This document shows positions 24,431 to 32,000 of a stretch of DNA of 64,000 bases, piece by piece. The translations under genes and the position numbers were made by a program. The notes below the pieces were generated by a model. It searched no databases and was not told the DNA's origin. It was given only the letters and a program-made list of their open reading frames with translations. The stretch's first letter is position 1, and every line of letters begins with the position of its first letter. Location of the stretch: the NCBI GenBank assembly GCA_963590855.1, contig CAVAQT010000014.1:8299-72298 (forward strand), written 5' to 3'. The stretch comes from Ruminococcus_C sp963590855 (GTDB taxonomy: Bacteria > Bacillota > Clostridia > Oscillospirales > Ruminococcaceae).

Positions 24431-26093
24431 AGTTCTGTCCCTCCTCCACCAGTTCCCGGAAAACAACTTCCAGTTTTCCGTCCTTCATGCGGGAATTGAC
24501 ATATTTTCGCCAGTTCTGATCGTCCTTTTCCGGATGATCCAGATTCTCTGCGAAACTGTGCCAGCGTGTTTCCTTTCTCGCCTTCAGATGCGCAATGACA
24601 CTGCGGCACACCAGAAGCCGCTCCCGCAGCTCATAAATATACATCAGTTCCTGATAATCGTCTGCATGCAGCTGGTCGGACAATTCTGTCAGCCGTGCAA
24701 TTTTATCATCTGCGATGTCCAGTTCCTTTTCATGGAAGCGATAATTTGTACCAATGCCGCCGGCATAAGTGTCCATTACCGTCTGCATGGCATCTTCCAG
24801 CTGCTCTGTATCGAACAGACCGCCGGCATCATTCAGGAAATGCTCCAGTTCTGCCAGGTGCGCCTGAACATCCTGTTCTTCCGGCGCTTGCGCCTGATTT
24901 TCTTTCAGAAATTCCAAAACAGATTCCGCGGCGATCTCGCCCTCTGCCAGTGCACCAGTCACATACTTCTGGGGACATCCGCCGGCAACGTCTCCGGCGG
25001 CGTACAAGCCGTGCACTGTAGTAGCACGCTTGGTATCGACCCAGTAGCCGCTGGCGGTATGACCGCCTACGATATACGGCTCAGTGCCTTCGATCTCTAC
25101 GTTTTGCTGCGAAGGCCTTTTTCCATTTTCGATCCACTTCAGGGTCTGAGACGGCGCCATGTTCAGATACGCCTTCATCAGCGAATCGTCCTGTTCCGGC
25201 GTAATGCCCTCTGTCCGCAAATAGCACGGGCCTCTTCCGGCAAGGTTCTCGCTGACTGTGCCGTAAACACGCTCCGAAGTGGTCAGGCCGTATTTGGTCT
25301 CATACACTTCGCCCATCGAGTTCACCTGCTTGGCACCGACGCCCTGTGCCAATGTTCCGGTGGGAGCAATGGTATCCTTACAGCGCAGCGCAATGAAACG
25401 CATTTCAAAAGTCGTCATCTCTGCGCCGGCGCGAATGCCCATGGCATAGCCTGCGCCTGTGTTAAAGGGCGGATACCACATCTTGTGCCGGGAAAAGCCG
25501 GGGTGGTTGGGCTTATACAATCCGGCAGCGCCGCCGGTTGCGATAATCACCGCATTTGCTTCGATCACATACACAGTATCGTCCTGGATTCCAAATCCAA
25601 ATGCGCCCTGAATACGATTATCCTTCACGAAAAAATCTGTGATGTTCACATGGTTCTTGATCGTCACCTGCGGCAGCGCTTCCACTGCCTTTGCCAGGAT
25701 CGGCTTCATGTTTTCGCCGTTGATCTTTAAATTGCGGTTGCCTCGTGCCACATACTTGCCGTTTTCATCCTTGAGGATGACCAGTCCCAGGCGTTCCATG
25801 TGTTCTGTCACCTGGTTGAGCCGTTCCGACATGGTAAGCAGCAGATCCCCGCGGACAATACCGTCCGCATCCTTTCGGGCATAATCCACATAATCCTGCG
25901 GCTTTCTGCCCTCAGTAATATAAGCATTCAGTGCATTGACACCTGCCGCCAGACAGCCGCTCCGCTTAATATGCGCCTTTTCGCAGATCAGCACCCTGGC
26001 ATCGGACTGCTCCGCGATGGTCAGCGCCGCATAGCAGCCGGCCGTACCGCCGCCGATAATCAATACATCTGTTTTGCAGCGTTCTATTTTCAT
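24414..26093 (-). CDS. aprA: Adenylylsulfate reductase alpha subunit (FAD)
   Basis: A 559-residue flavoprotein of the fumarate reductase/succinate dehydrogenase superfamily that reduces APS to sulfite and AMP. The FAD site is IIGGGTAGCYAAL at the N-terminus; RSGCLAAGVNALNAYI and GGHTASGYWVD (His345 region) are AprA-like; LYAAGDVAGG is the second FAD contact. It is shorter than AprA of sulfate reducers. In those organisms AprAB works with QmoABC, which is absent here, while trxB and trx are in the same operon, so an assimilatory role with another electron donor is likely. Its start overlaps the trxB stop (ATGA). Confidence 0.9.
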   Translation of the reverse strand: MKIERCKTDVLIIGGGTAGCYAALTIAEQSDARVLICEKAHIKRSGCLAAGVNALNAYITEGRKPQDYVDYARKDADGIVRGDLLLTMSERLNQVTEHMERLGLVILKDENGKYVARGNRNLKINGENMKPILAKAVEALPQVTIKNHVNITDFFVKDNRIQGAFGFGIQDDTVYVIEANAVIIATGGAAGLYKPNHPGFSRHKMWYPPFNTGAGYAMGIRAGAEMTTFEMRFIALRCKDTIAPTGTLAQGVGAKQVNSMGEVYETKYGLTTSERVYGTVSENLAGRGPCYLRTEGITPEQDDSLMKAYLNMAPSQTLKWIENGKRPSQQNVEIEGTEPYIVGGHTASGYWVDTKRATTVHGLYAAGDVAGGCPQKYVTGALAEGEIAAESVLEFLKENQAQAPEEQDVQAHLAELEHFLNDAGGLFDTEQLEDAMQTVMDTYAGGIGTNYRFHEKELDIADDKIARLTELSDQLHADDYQELMYIYELRERLLVCRSVIAHLKARKETRWHSFAENLDHPEKDDQNWRKYVNSRMKDGKLEVVFRELVEEGQNYEHCN

Positions 26094-27007
26094 TTCATCA
26101 CCATCTTCTCATATTCCAGCAGATACCGCTCCGCAGACGCCACGCAGTTTGCACCGTCTGCCGCAGCAGTGATTACCTGCCGCAGAGGCTTAGTGCGGAC
26201 ATCCCCGGCGGCAAAGAGGCCTGCCAGAGAAGTGACACCGTCCTCGCCTGCTTTGACATAACCGCCCGCATCCAGTTCTGCCAGCTCTTTCAGCAGTTCT
26301 GTGTTCGGCACACTGCCGATGGCAACAAACACGCCATCCAAAGTAATCTCCTCCGGCTGTCCGCTGTGATCGATCCGCATCGCCGAAACGCGCTTTTCAC
26401 CCACAATTTCTGTGGGAACAGCATTTGTCACCAGTGCGATGTTTTCCGTCTGCCGAACTGCTTCCTGCAAAGCTGCATTGGCACGGAAGGTATCCCGGCG
26501 GTGTACCAGATAAACGGTCTTTGCCATGCGTGACAGATACAGTGCATCTTCCAGCGCGGTATCACCGCCGCCGATGACTGCCACCGTTTTCCCCTGATAG
26601 AATGCACCATCACAGGTCGCGCAATAGGATACGCCCGGCAGCTGTCCGCCCGGGATCTCCAGTTTCCGGTAAGACGTTCCCAGCGCATAAATGACGCTCT
26701 TGGCAGAAATGCTTGTACCGTCTGCCAGAGAAACGGTAAAGACACCGTCTGCCTGAGTCAGCTGTTCCACCACGTTTTCACAGATGGATGCACCCAGTGC
26801 CTCAGCATGTTCCCGGAACTTTTCTCCCAGTTCATAGCCGCCCATGTGCAGCAGTCCGGGATAATTGTCCACCTGTTCCGTCACCGCGATCTGTCCGGCG
26901 CCCATGGTGTCCCGTTCCAGAACCACTGCCTGGAGTTTGGCACGGCTAGCGTAGATCGCCGCCGTCAATCCGGCAGGGCCGCCGCCGATGATGATGATGT
27001 CATACAT
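26090..27007 (-). CDS. trxB: Thioredoxin reductase-like flavoprotein
   Basis: A 305-residue FAD/NAD(P)H oxidoreductase. FAD motif IIGGGPAGLTAAIYASRA, redox-active SYCATCDGAFY (CATC), NAD(P)H motif VIGGGDTALEDALYL, and C-terminal GLFAAGDVRTKPLRQVITAAADGA. It should reduce a thioredoxin, most simply the one at 28513-28830. Because it sits directly before aprA, it may provide reducing power for sulfate reduction or for releasing sulfur from a carrier; this is inferred. It lies 3 nt after the JAMM gene. Confidence 0.92.
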   Translation of the reverse strand: MYDIIIIGGGPAGLTAAIYASRAKLQAVVLERDTMGAGQIAVTEQVDNYPGLLHMGGYELGEKFREHAEALGASICENVVEQLTQADGVFTVSLADGTSISAKSVIYALGTSYRKLEIPGGQLPGVSYCATCDGAFYQGKTVAVIGGGDTALEDALYLSRMAKTVYLVHRRDTFRANAALQEAVRQTENIALVTNAVPTEIVGEKRVSAMRIDHSGQPEEITLDGVFVAIGSVPNTELLKELAELDAGGYVKAGEDGVTSLAGLFAAGDVRTKPLRQVITAAADGANCVASAERYLLEYEKMVMK

Positions 27008-27010
27008 AAC

Positions 27011-27424
27011 TTACTCCTTGATCTGCAAGTCCTCTTTCTCTGCGTCTGTTCCCTCAATGTGGAAGGAGTTCAGCACCGGATTCTCCCGATCCATCAGGGA
27101 AAGGATCATATAGCTTGCCTTGCTGTCATATGCCAGCCGCTTGTCCTCCTCAGAAGGTCTGGACGGCGACTCCGGATGCGAATGCCAGTTGCCCAGCGGA
27201 ACCAAACCGTTGGCGCGCATGTCCTTGACTGCTGCCAGCTGTTCCTTGGGGTCAAGGCTGAAATGCTCATTGGAATGGTCAATGTTCGTCAGCAGATAGA
27301 CCTTCTTGACGATCTTATCCGTTCCGTTGATCTCGCCGGCGATCAGACCGCACGCCTCATCCGGCAGTTCTTTTCTGGCATGTGCCAGCATTTTTTCAAA
27401 ATCTGATTTATTCAACTGAATCAT
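27011..27424 (-). CDS. JAMM/Mov34-family metalloprotease of the sulfur-carrier system
   Basis: A 137-residue single-domain zinc peptidase. The JAMM signature is complete: Glu23 (PDEACG), His81-Ser-His83, and Ser91-x2-Asp94, so activity is expected. Related stand-alone bacterial enzymes (Mec+ with CysO, QbsD, HcyD) trim C-terminal residues from ThiS-like carriers or release the amino acid made on them. Here the carrier gene is two genes upstream and ends in GGGQ, so trimming is the likely job. The ATG at 27424 overlaps the E1 gene stop (ATGA). Confidence 0.88.
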   Translation of the reverse strand: MIQLNKSDFEKMLAHARKELPDEACGLIAGEINGTDKIVKKVYLLTNIDHSNEHFSLDPKEQLAAVKDMRANGLVPLGNWHSHPESPSRPSEEDKRLAYDSKASYMILSLMDRENPVLNSFHIEGTDAEKEDLQIKE

Positions 27425-28233
27425 AGTCCAACACCATCGCATTCTGCCTGTTCATAGTCAATCAGTTCGGTGATCGACGGATGTGTGCCGCATACTGCGC
27501 AGCCGGAGGTTTCCGACGGCAGCTTTACCTTGCGGAATTCCATTTTCAGTGCATCATAGGTCAGCAGATAGCCGGTCAGCAGATTGCCGATGCCCAGGAT
27601 GTACTTGATTGCTTCCATTGCCTGGAGACTGCCGATCACACCGCCCATTGCGCCAATGACACCGGCCTGTTTGCAGGTCGGTACGGCATCCTTCGGAGGC
27701 GGATTCTTGAATACGCAGCGATAGCACGGGCCTTCTCCCGGCACATAGGTCATGAGCTGACCCTGGAATCGGATGATTCCGGCATGGGAAAACGGCTTCT
27801 TTGCCATCACGCAGGCATCGTTGATGAGGAACTTTGCCGGGAAATTGTCTGTACCATCAATGACAAAATCATAGTCCTTGATGAGATCCATAATGTTTTC
27901 GCTGGTGACAAAAGTCCGGTAGGTGTTGACCTTGACATCCGGATTGATCGCTTCCATGGTCTCCTTGGCGGACTGTACCTTTGCCTTGCCCACATCTGCG
28001 GTAGCGTGAATGATCTGCCGCTGCAGATTGGACAGGTCTACTTCATCTGCATCCGCAATGCCGATGGTTCCTACGCCTGCTGCCGCCAGATACATTGCTG
28101 CCGGAGCGCCCAGGCCGCCTGCACCGATAATCAGCACCTTGGCATTCAGCAGCTTCTTCTGTCCCTTTACGCCAACTTCTTTCAGAATGATATGGCGGGA
28201 ATAGCGCTCGATCTGTTCGTTGGTAAATGCCAT
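27421..28233 (-). CDS. ThiF/MoeB/HesA-type E1-like adenylyltransferase
   Basis: A 270-residue ATP-using enzyme that adenylates the C-terminal glycine of a ubiquitin-like carrier. The nucleotide fold is IIGAGGLGAPAAMYLAAAGVG with IADADEVDLSNLQRQ; GTDNFPAKFLINDAC follows. Zinc cysteines are present (CYRC...CAVCG). The start is 2 nt after the carrier stop, and its ribosome site GGGAGGTGG lies inside the carrier's Gly codons, tying the two together. In pathway terms it resembles HcyF of Wolinella or MoeB/ThiF; the specific partner is inferred from linkage. Confidence 0.92.
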   Translation of the reverse strand: MAFTNEQIERYSRHIILKEVGVKGQKKLLNAKVLIIGAGGLGAPAAMYLAAAGVGTIGIADADEVDLSNLQRQIIHATADVGKAKVQSAKETMEAINPDVKVNTYRTFVTSENIMDLIKDYDFVIDGTDNFPAKFLINDACVMAKKPFSHAGIIRFQGQLMTYVPGEGPCYRCVFKNPPPKDAVPTCKQAGVIGAMGGVIGSLQAMEAIKYILGIGNLLTGYLLTYDALKMEFRKVKLPSETSGCAVCGTHPSITELIDYEQAECDGVGL

Positions 28234-28234
28234 C

Positions 28235-28441
28235 TTACTGTCCACCTCCCATGAAATAGAGGAACTCTACATTGTCGCCGTCCTTGAGAACTGTTTTTTC
28301 AAATGTACCGTTCTCTACGAATTCATCGTTGATGGTAACGGTAACGTACTGCGGTGTTTCCACATTCTCATCTACGATGAGCTGTGCGACGGTCAGACCG
28401 TCTGCGACTTCCTTCTGTACACCTGCAACTGTGATCTTCAT
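28235..28441 (-). CDS. ThiS/MoaD-like sulfur carrier protein ending in GGGQ
   Basis: A 68-residue beta-grasp protein. It begins MKITVAGVQKEV and ends EFLYFMGGGQ. ThiS/MoaD proteins carry sulfur as a thiocarboxylate on a terminal Gly-Gly; here one extra Gln (or Gly-Gln) follows, so the protein must be trimmed first, which the JAMM protease in the operon could do. AAAGGAG precedes the ATG at 28441. No thiamine or molybdopterin genes are nearby, so the carrier most likely serves Met/Cys synthesis. Confidence 0.88.
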   Translation of the reverse strand: MKITVAGVQKEVADGLTVAQLIVDENVETPQYVTVTINDEFVENGTFEKTVLKDGDNVEFLYFMGGGQ

Positions 28442-28512
28442 AACTTTATACTCCTTTATGTACCGGAAAGGGTTCTCATAGAACAAACCTTTTTTCTACG
28501 AGAACCGTCTCC

Positions 28513-28830
28513 TTATTTCAGATTCTCTACCATTTCCGTTAATTCTGCTTTTTTCACCAGACCTCTGCGTCTGTCCTGCTCTGCTCCGTTTTTGAAGAAG
28601 ATCAGTGTCGGCGCTGCGGTCACTTCATATTTTTCCGCCAGCGGCAAGTCAAAGTTGATGTTGACCTTTACCACTTTCAGCGCATCGCCATAGGTCTCTT
28701 CCAGTTCTGCCAGAACCGGGGCAAGCCGTTTGCAGGGAACACAGCTGTCAGAATAGAAGTCCGCCAGAACTAAACCCTGTGCTTCGAGCACCTCCTTCTG
28801 GAAGTTCTCCTGATTGACGCGTTCTGCCAT
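28513..28830 (-). CDS. Thioredoxin with CVPC active site
   Basis: A 105-residue thioredoxin fold. The active site is DSC-VP-CKRL (Cys30, Cys33), CVPC instead of the standard CGPC, with the cis-proline in AAPTLIFFKNG. The different dipeptide should shift redox potential and partner choice. It is likely the partner of the operon's TrxB and a donor for AprAB or carrier chemistry (inference). Its ATG immediately follows the tusA stop. Confidence 0.9.
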   Translation of the reverse strand: MAERVNQENFQKEVLEAQGLVLADFYSDSCVPCKRLAPVLAELEETYGDALKVVKVNINFDLPLAEKYEVTAAPTLIFFKNGAEQDRRRGLVKKAELTEMVENLK

Positions 28831-29076
28831 TCAATCACCCACTTTCTTAACGATCAGATCGTATGTGCCGTCCTCATTCGGCAGCAGCTTCAGGATCTGA
28901 TGTCCCTCTTCCTTGATGCTTCGCGGTACATTCTGTACCGGTTCACCGTCGTTCATGTGAATGGAAAGGATCTGTCCGTCGTCCAGTTCCTCCAGTGCTA
29001 CCTTTGCCTTGACAAATGTCACCGGGCAAACCACATCTGTAATATCTACTGTGTCATCAATGTGAAAATCAGCCAT
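28831..29076 (-). CDS. tusA: TusA/SirA-family sulfurtransferase
   Basis: An 81-residue protein with the family motif DVVCPVTFVKAKVALEEL, in which Cys17 would carry a persulfide. TusA-like proteins move sulfane sulfur between enzymes in tRNA thiolation, molybdopterin synthesis and sulfur oxidation. Between the sulfite reductase and the thioredoxin, it could accept or deliver the newly reduced sulfur. The start at 29076 overlaps the sulfite reductase end by 8 nt. Confidence 0.87.
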   Translation of the reverse strand: MADFHIDDTVDITDVVCPVTFVKAKVALEELDDGQILSIHMNDGEPVQNVPRSIKEEGHQILKLLPNEDGTYDLIVKKVGD

Positions 29077-29929
29077 TGTAAGCCTCCCAGATCTTCTCTT
29101 CAAATTTTTCTCTGCCTACCCGTTCCAGCGTAAACTGGAATCGTTCGCCTGCTTTGGCGTTGTCATCAAAAAACTGCACGGTCGCATCGCAGACTTTCAT
29201 CAGCTTTTCTTTATCCGCAATAAACGGAATGATTGGTTCACCCTTGTGGATGCTGTTGCCGAACAAGCCGCCGAAGGAAACGATATAGCCATGCACCGTG
29301 TCCCACGCCTCCGTCGGACATGCCTTGACGCAGCGTCCGCAGAAGTTGCACTTGCTCTCGTCTACCACGATCTTTCCGCCTTCGTGTGTGATCGCACCGC
29401 TGCGGCATGCTTTGACGCAGACACCGCACTGGATGCAATCTTCTTCGCGCCACTTCACCTGGATGCCGCCTTTAATGCCCAGGTCGTTTTCCTCGGACTT
29501 CAAGCAGTTATTCTGACATCCGGTAATCCCGAACTTAAACTTGTGCGGCAGCTCCCGTGCGAAATACCGCTCATCCAGTTCCTTTGCCAGTGCATAAGTA
29601 TCAATACAGCCGCTGGGGCAGATTGCCTCGCCCTGACACGCGGTGATCGTCCGGACTCTCGGCCCGCAGACACCCGGCTCTACATCGCCCTCTGCCAGCG
29701 TTGCCTTTACCTCTTCGATCTGATCCAGTTTTACAAACGGGATCTCTACGCTCTGACGCGATGTCAGATGCACATGACCATCGCCGAACTTTTCCGCAAC
29801 CTCTGCGATCTTCGCCAGCTGCTTGGCAGTCAGATTACCGCCAACCACCCGAAGCCGGAGGGAAAAGTTATTCTTTTGCTTCTGCCGCATAAAGCCGCCT
29901 TTTTTCAAGGTCGCATAATCGACTGCCAT
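29069..29929 (-). CDS. Small siroheme [4Fe-4S] sulfite reductase with ferredoxin domain
   Basis: A 286-residue protein with one nitrite/sulfite reductase half-repeat. The siroheme-[4Fe-4S] ligands fit the classic pattern Cys98-x5-Cys104 ... Cys138-x3-Cys142 (TACQGEAIC; GCQNNCLKS). An inserted two-cluster ferredoxin follows: Cys165/168/171/175 and Cys194/197/200/204. It resembles AsrC-like or small low-molecular-weight sulfite reductases. It should reduce sulfite to sulfide using ferredoxin-type electrons; no flavoprotein partner or siroheme synthesis gene is in the window. The ATG directly follows the metY stop. Confidence 0.88.
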   Translation of the reverse strand: MAVDYATLKKGGFMRQKQKNNFSLRLRVVGGNLTAKQLAKIAEVAEKFGDGHVHLTSRQSVEIPFVKLDQIEEVKATLAEGDVEPGVCGPRVRTITACQGEAICPSGCIDTYALAKELDERYFARELPHKFKFGITGCQNNCLKSEENDLGIKGGIQVKWREEDCIQCGVCVKACRSGAITHEGGKIVVDESKCNFCGRCVKACPTEAWDTVHGYIVSFGGLFGNSIHKGEPIIPFIADKEKLMKVCDATVQFFDDNAKAGERFQFTLERVGREKFEEKIWEAYNG

Positions 29930-31168
29930 TTAACATTCCTCCTGCATCTTCGCGATTGCCTGTCCGAAGTCCTCGATCAGATCTTCAATATCTTCAATGC
30001 CTACGCTGATGCGGATGGAATCCTCATACACGCCGGCACTTTGTTTCTGTTTTTCATTGCTGTGCGCATAAATGGTGCTTGCCGGATGGATGACCAGCGT
30101 CCGCACATCGCCGATGTTCGTCGCATTGGTCGCATACTGTAAATGGTTAATCAAACAGAATGCCTTTTCCTTGCTTCCGGCACGGAGCGTTAAGATCGCG
30201 CCGCCTTTTCCGCCGAACTGTTTCTGTACCAGCGAATAATAGGGGCTCTTCTCCAGCGCCGGATAGTTCACTTCCACGCCGTCTACGCTGTCCAGGAACT
30301 TTGCTAGCTGCAACGCATTGTCACACAGGCGCTCCATGCGCAGCCCCAGAGTTTCCAATCCTACGGAGTTGAGAAATGCATTCATAGGCGACAAACATCC
30401 GCCTACATTCCGCCAGATGGCATTCCGGAGCTTTGCCAGATAAGCGAACTTGCCATACTTGGCATAGGGTTCAAATCCGTCATATCGGTTCATATCCCAC
30501 TGGAAGTTTCCGCTGTCCACGATCACACCGCTGATGGCGTTTCCGCCGCCGTTGATGTACTTGGAAGAGGAATGTACCACCACATCCGCACCGTATGCAA
30601 ACGGATGGATCAAATAGGGCGTTGCGGTGGTGCTGTCAATAATGAGCGGGATGCCACGGCTGTGCACCAGTTCGGAAACTGCTTTCAGATCTACCACATC
30701 CAGCTTCGGATTACCGATCAGCTCTGTGAAAACCACCTTGGTATTTTCATTGATGAGCGGTTCGATCTCTTCGACCGTTACCGACTCTGCAAAGCGTGTG
30801 GTAATGCCGAAAGCCTTCAAATCCGAAAACAGGTCGATTGTTCCGCCGAACAGTCCCGAACCGGCGATCACTTCATCTCCGGCATGGAGTATATTCAACA
30901 GTGCCATTGTAACCGCCGTCATGCCGGAAGAGCAGCTTACCGCCCCGATGCCCTGTTCCATCGCTGCCACACGCTTTTCAAAAGCGTCCACAGTCGGGTT
31001 GCTGATTCTGGTATATGCAAATCCCGGCGCTTGATTATGAAAAACTTTTTCCAGTTTTTCTGCCGTCTCATGTGCGAATGCGCTGACCTGATAAATCGGC
31101 ATGATGGTAGAACCTGTACTCTTTTCTCCATCAAAATTCTGATGCAATAACGCCGTATTAAACTTCAT
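29930..31168 (-). CDS. metY: O-acetylhomoserine sulfhydrylase-type PLP enzyme
   Basis: A 412-residue Cys/Met-metabolism PLP enzyme. The PLP lysine is Lys203 in HSSSKYINGGG; YTRISNPTVDAFEKRVAAME and SCSSGMTAVTMALLN are family hallmarks. MetY adds sulfur to O-acetylhomoserine to give homocysteine. In Wolinella the sulfur donor is a thiocarboxylated carrier (HcyS), and here metY heads an operon with carrier, E1 and JAMM genes, supporting the same idea. I prefer the ATG at 31168; a GTG at 31180 is in frame but is only one base after AGGAG. Confidence 0.92.
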   Translation of the reverse strand: MKFNTALLHQNFDGEKSTGSTIMPIYQVSAFAHETAEKLEKVFHNQAPGFAYTRISNPTVDAFEKRVAAMEQGIGAVSCSSGMTAVTMALLNILHAGDEVIAGSGLFGGTIDLFSDLKAFGITTRFAESVTVEEIEPLINENTKVVFTELIGNPKLDVVDLKAVSELVHSRGIPLIIDSTTATPYLIHPFAYGADVVVHSSSKYINGGGNAISGVIVDSGNFQWDMNRYDGFEPYAKYGKFAYLAKLRNAIWRNVGGCLSPMNAFLNSVGLETLGLRMERLCDNALQLAKFLDSVDGVEVNYPALEKSPYYSLVQKQFGGKGGAILTLRAGSKEKAFCLINHLQYATNATNIGDVRTLVIHPASTIYAHSNEKQKQSAGVYEDSIRISVGIEDIEDLIEDFGQAIAKMQEEC

Positions 31169-31232
31169 GCGCTCACCCACGCTCCTCTCGTTCTCCGGAA
31201 CATTTTTCCTTCTGTTCCCTTGTCATGAGCCT

Positions 31233-31261
31233 ATTATATCACCTTTTCACTAGTAAGTCAA
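31233..31261 (-). promoter_or_regulatory. Promoter of the metY-cysN operon with putative CymR-like site
   Basis: Minus-strand TTGACT (31261-31256), 17 bp, TATAAT (31238-31233). The block CCTATTGAC-TTACTAGT around the -35 is shared with the sbp promoter (there with 3 extra bases inside), so it is a candidate site for the Rrf2 regulator encoded next door. Confidence 0.75.
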
Positions 31262-31354
31262 TAGGTTTTATATGATTTATTCGACTTTTTCATTTTGTAC
31301 ATATTGTTCATATACACGAATTTTAAAAAATTACTTGTTCACATAATTTTCTGC

Positions 31355-31400
31355 AAAAATCAGACGGATCATCCAAAAGTTGTCTGGATGCCGTCTGATT
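31355..31400 (-). terminator. Terminator after the Rrf2 gene
   Basis: On the minus strand AATCAGACGG pairs with CCGTCTGATT, with an inner ATCCA/TGGAT extension, followed by TTTTT. It separates the uptake operon from the metY operon. Confidence 0.87.
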
Positions 31401-31435
31401 CTGAATCGCACAACAGCAAATTCCTACTTTGCCGC

Positions 31436-31885
31436 TCAGATATAGTACATGAACGCCTCATCCTGCGGAATGGCGCTGCGATAGCGTTCCATCATATCCC
31501 GCAGTGTGATACCGGTACAGAACTGCCGCAGATACGCTGTCATCTTATCCCACAGGGATTCCTGAATGGTCGCTTTCAGGAGCGAAGTGTCATCCGCGCC
31601 GCCGGCATCCACATCGCCCAGGATGGTGATATCCAGCGCATCAATGATCTCCTGAAATGAGATCTGTTCCGCCGGACGTGCTGTCACATAACCGCCCTTA
31701 AAGCCCTTGATCCCGCGAATGAGATGTGCCTGCCGCAGTGCCACTAGGATCTGCTCCAGATATTTTACAGAAATGTTCTGCCGTTTGGAGATGCTGCTGA
31801 CAGCGACTGCTTCACCGTTTTCTGAATGCAGCGCAATGTCAATGAGGGCAATGATGCCGCATTCCACCTTTGTTGAAATTTTCAA
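31436..31885 (-). CDS. Rrf2-family regulator, CymR-like
   Basis: A 149-residue winged-helix regulator (MKISTKVECGIIALIDIA, ISVKYLEQILVALRQAHLI, GFKGGYVTARP). The three clustered cysteines that bind Fe-S in IscR/NsrR are missing from the 90-105 region (the sequence there is DVDAGGADDTSLLK), which points to the CymR subgroup. CymR represses sulfur genes together with CysK in Bacillus, and cysK is the gene just upstream, so cysteine-status sensing by a CymR-CysK complex is a reasonable inference. GAGGAGGAG precedes the ATG. Confidence 0.88.
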   Translation of the reverse strand: MKISTKVECGIIALIDIALHSENGEAVAVSSISKRQNISVKYLEQILVALRQAHLIRGIKGFKGGYVTARPAEQISFQEIIDALDITILGDVDAGGADDTSLLKATIQESLWDKMTAYLRQFCTGITLRDMMERYRSAIPQDEAFMYYI

Positions 31886-32000
31886 TGATACTCCTCCTCA
31901 CGAGCAAACGGATACCAGGGCGCATTTCCATAATGTACTTGTGTGAATTTATGGAGACACGCTCTGATCCGTGTTTTTTCTGCAAAATGTTTTTCTGTGC

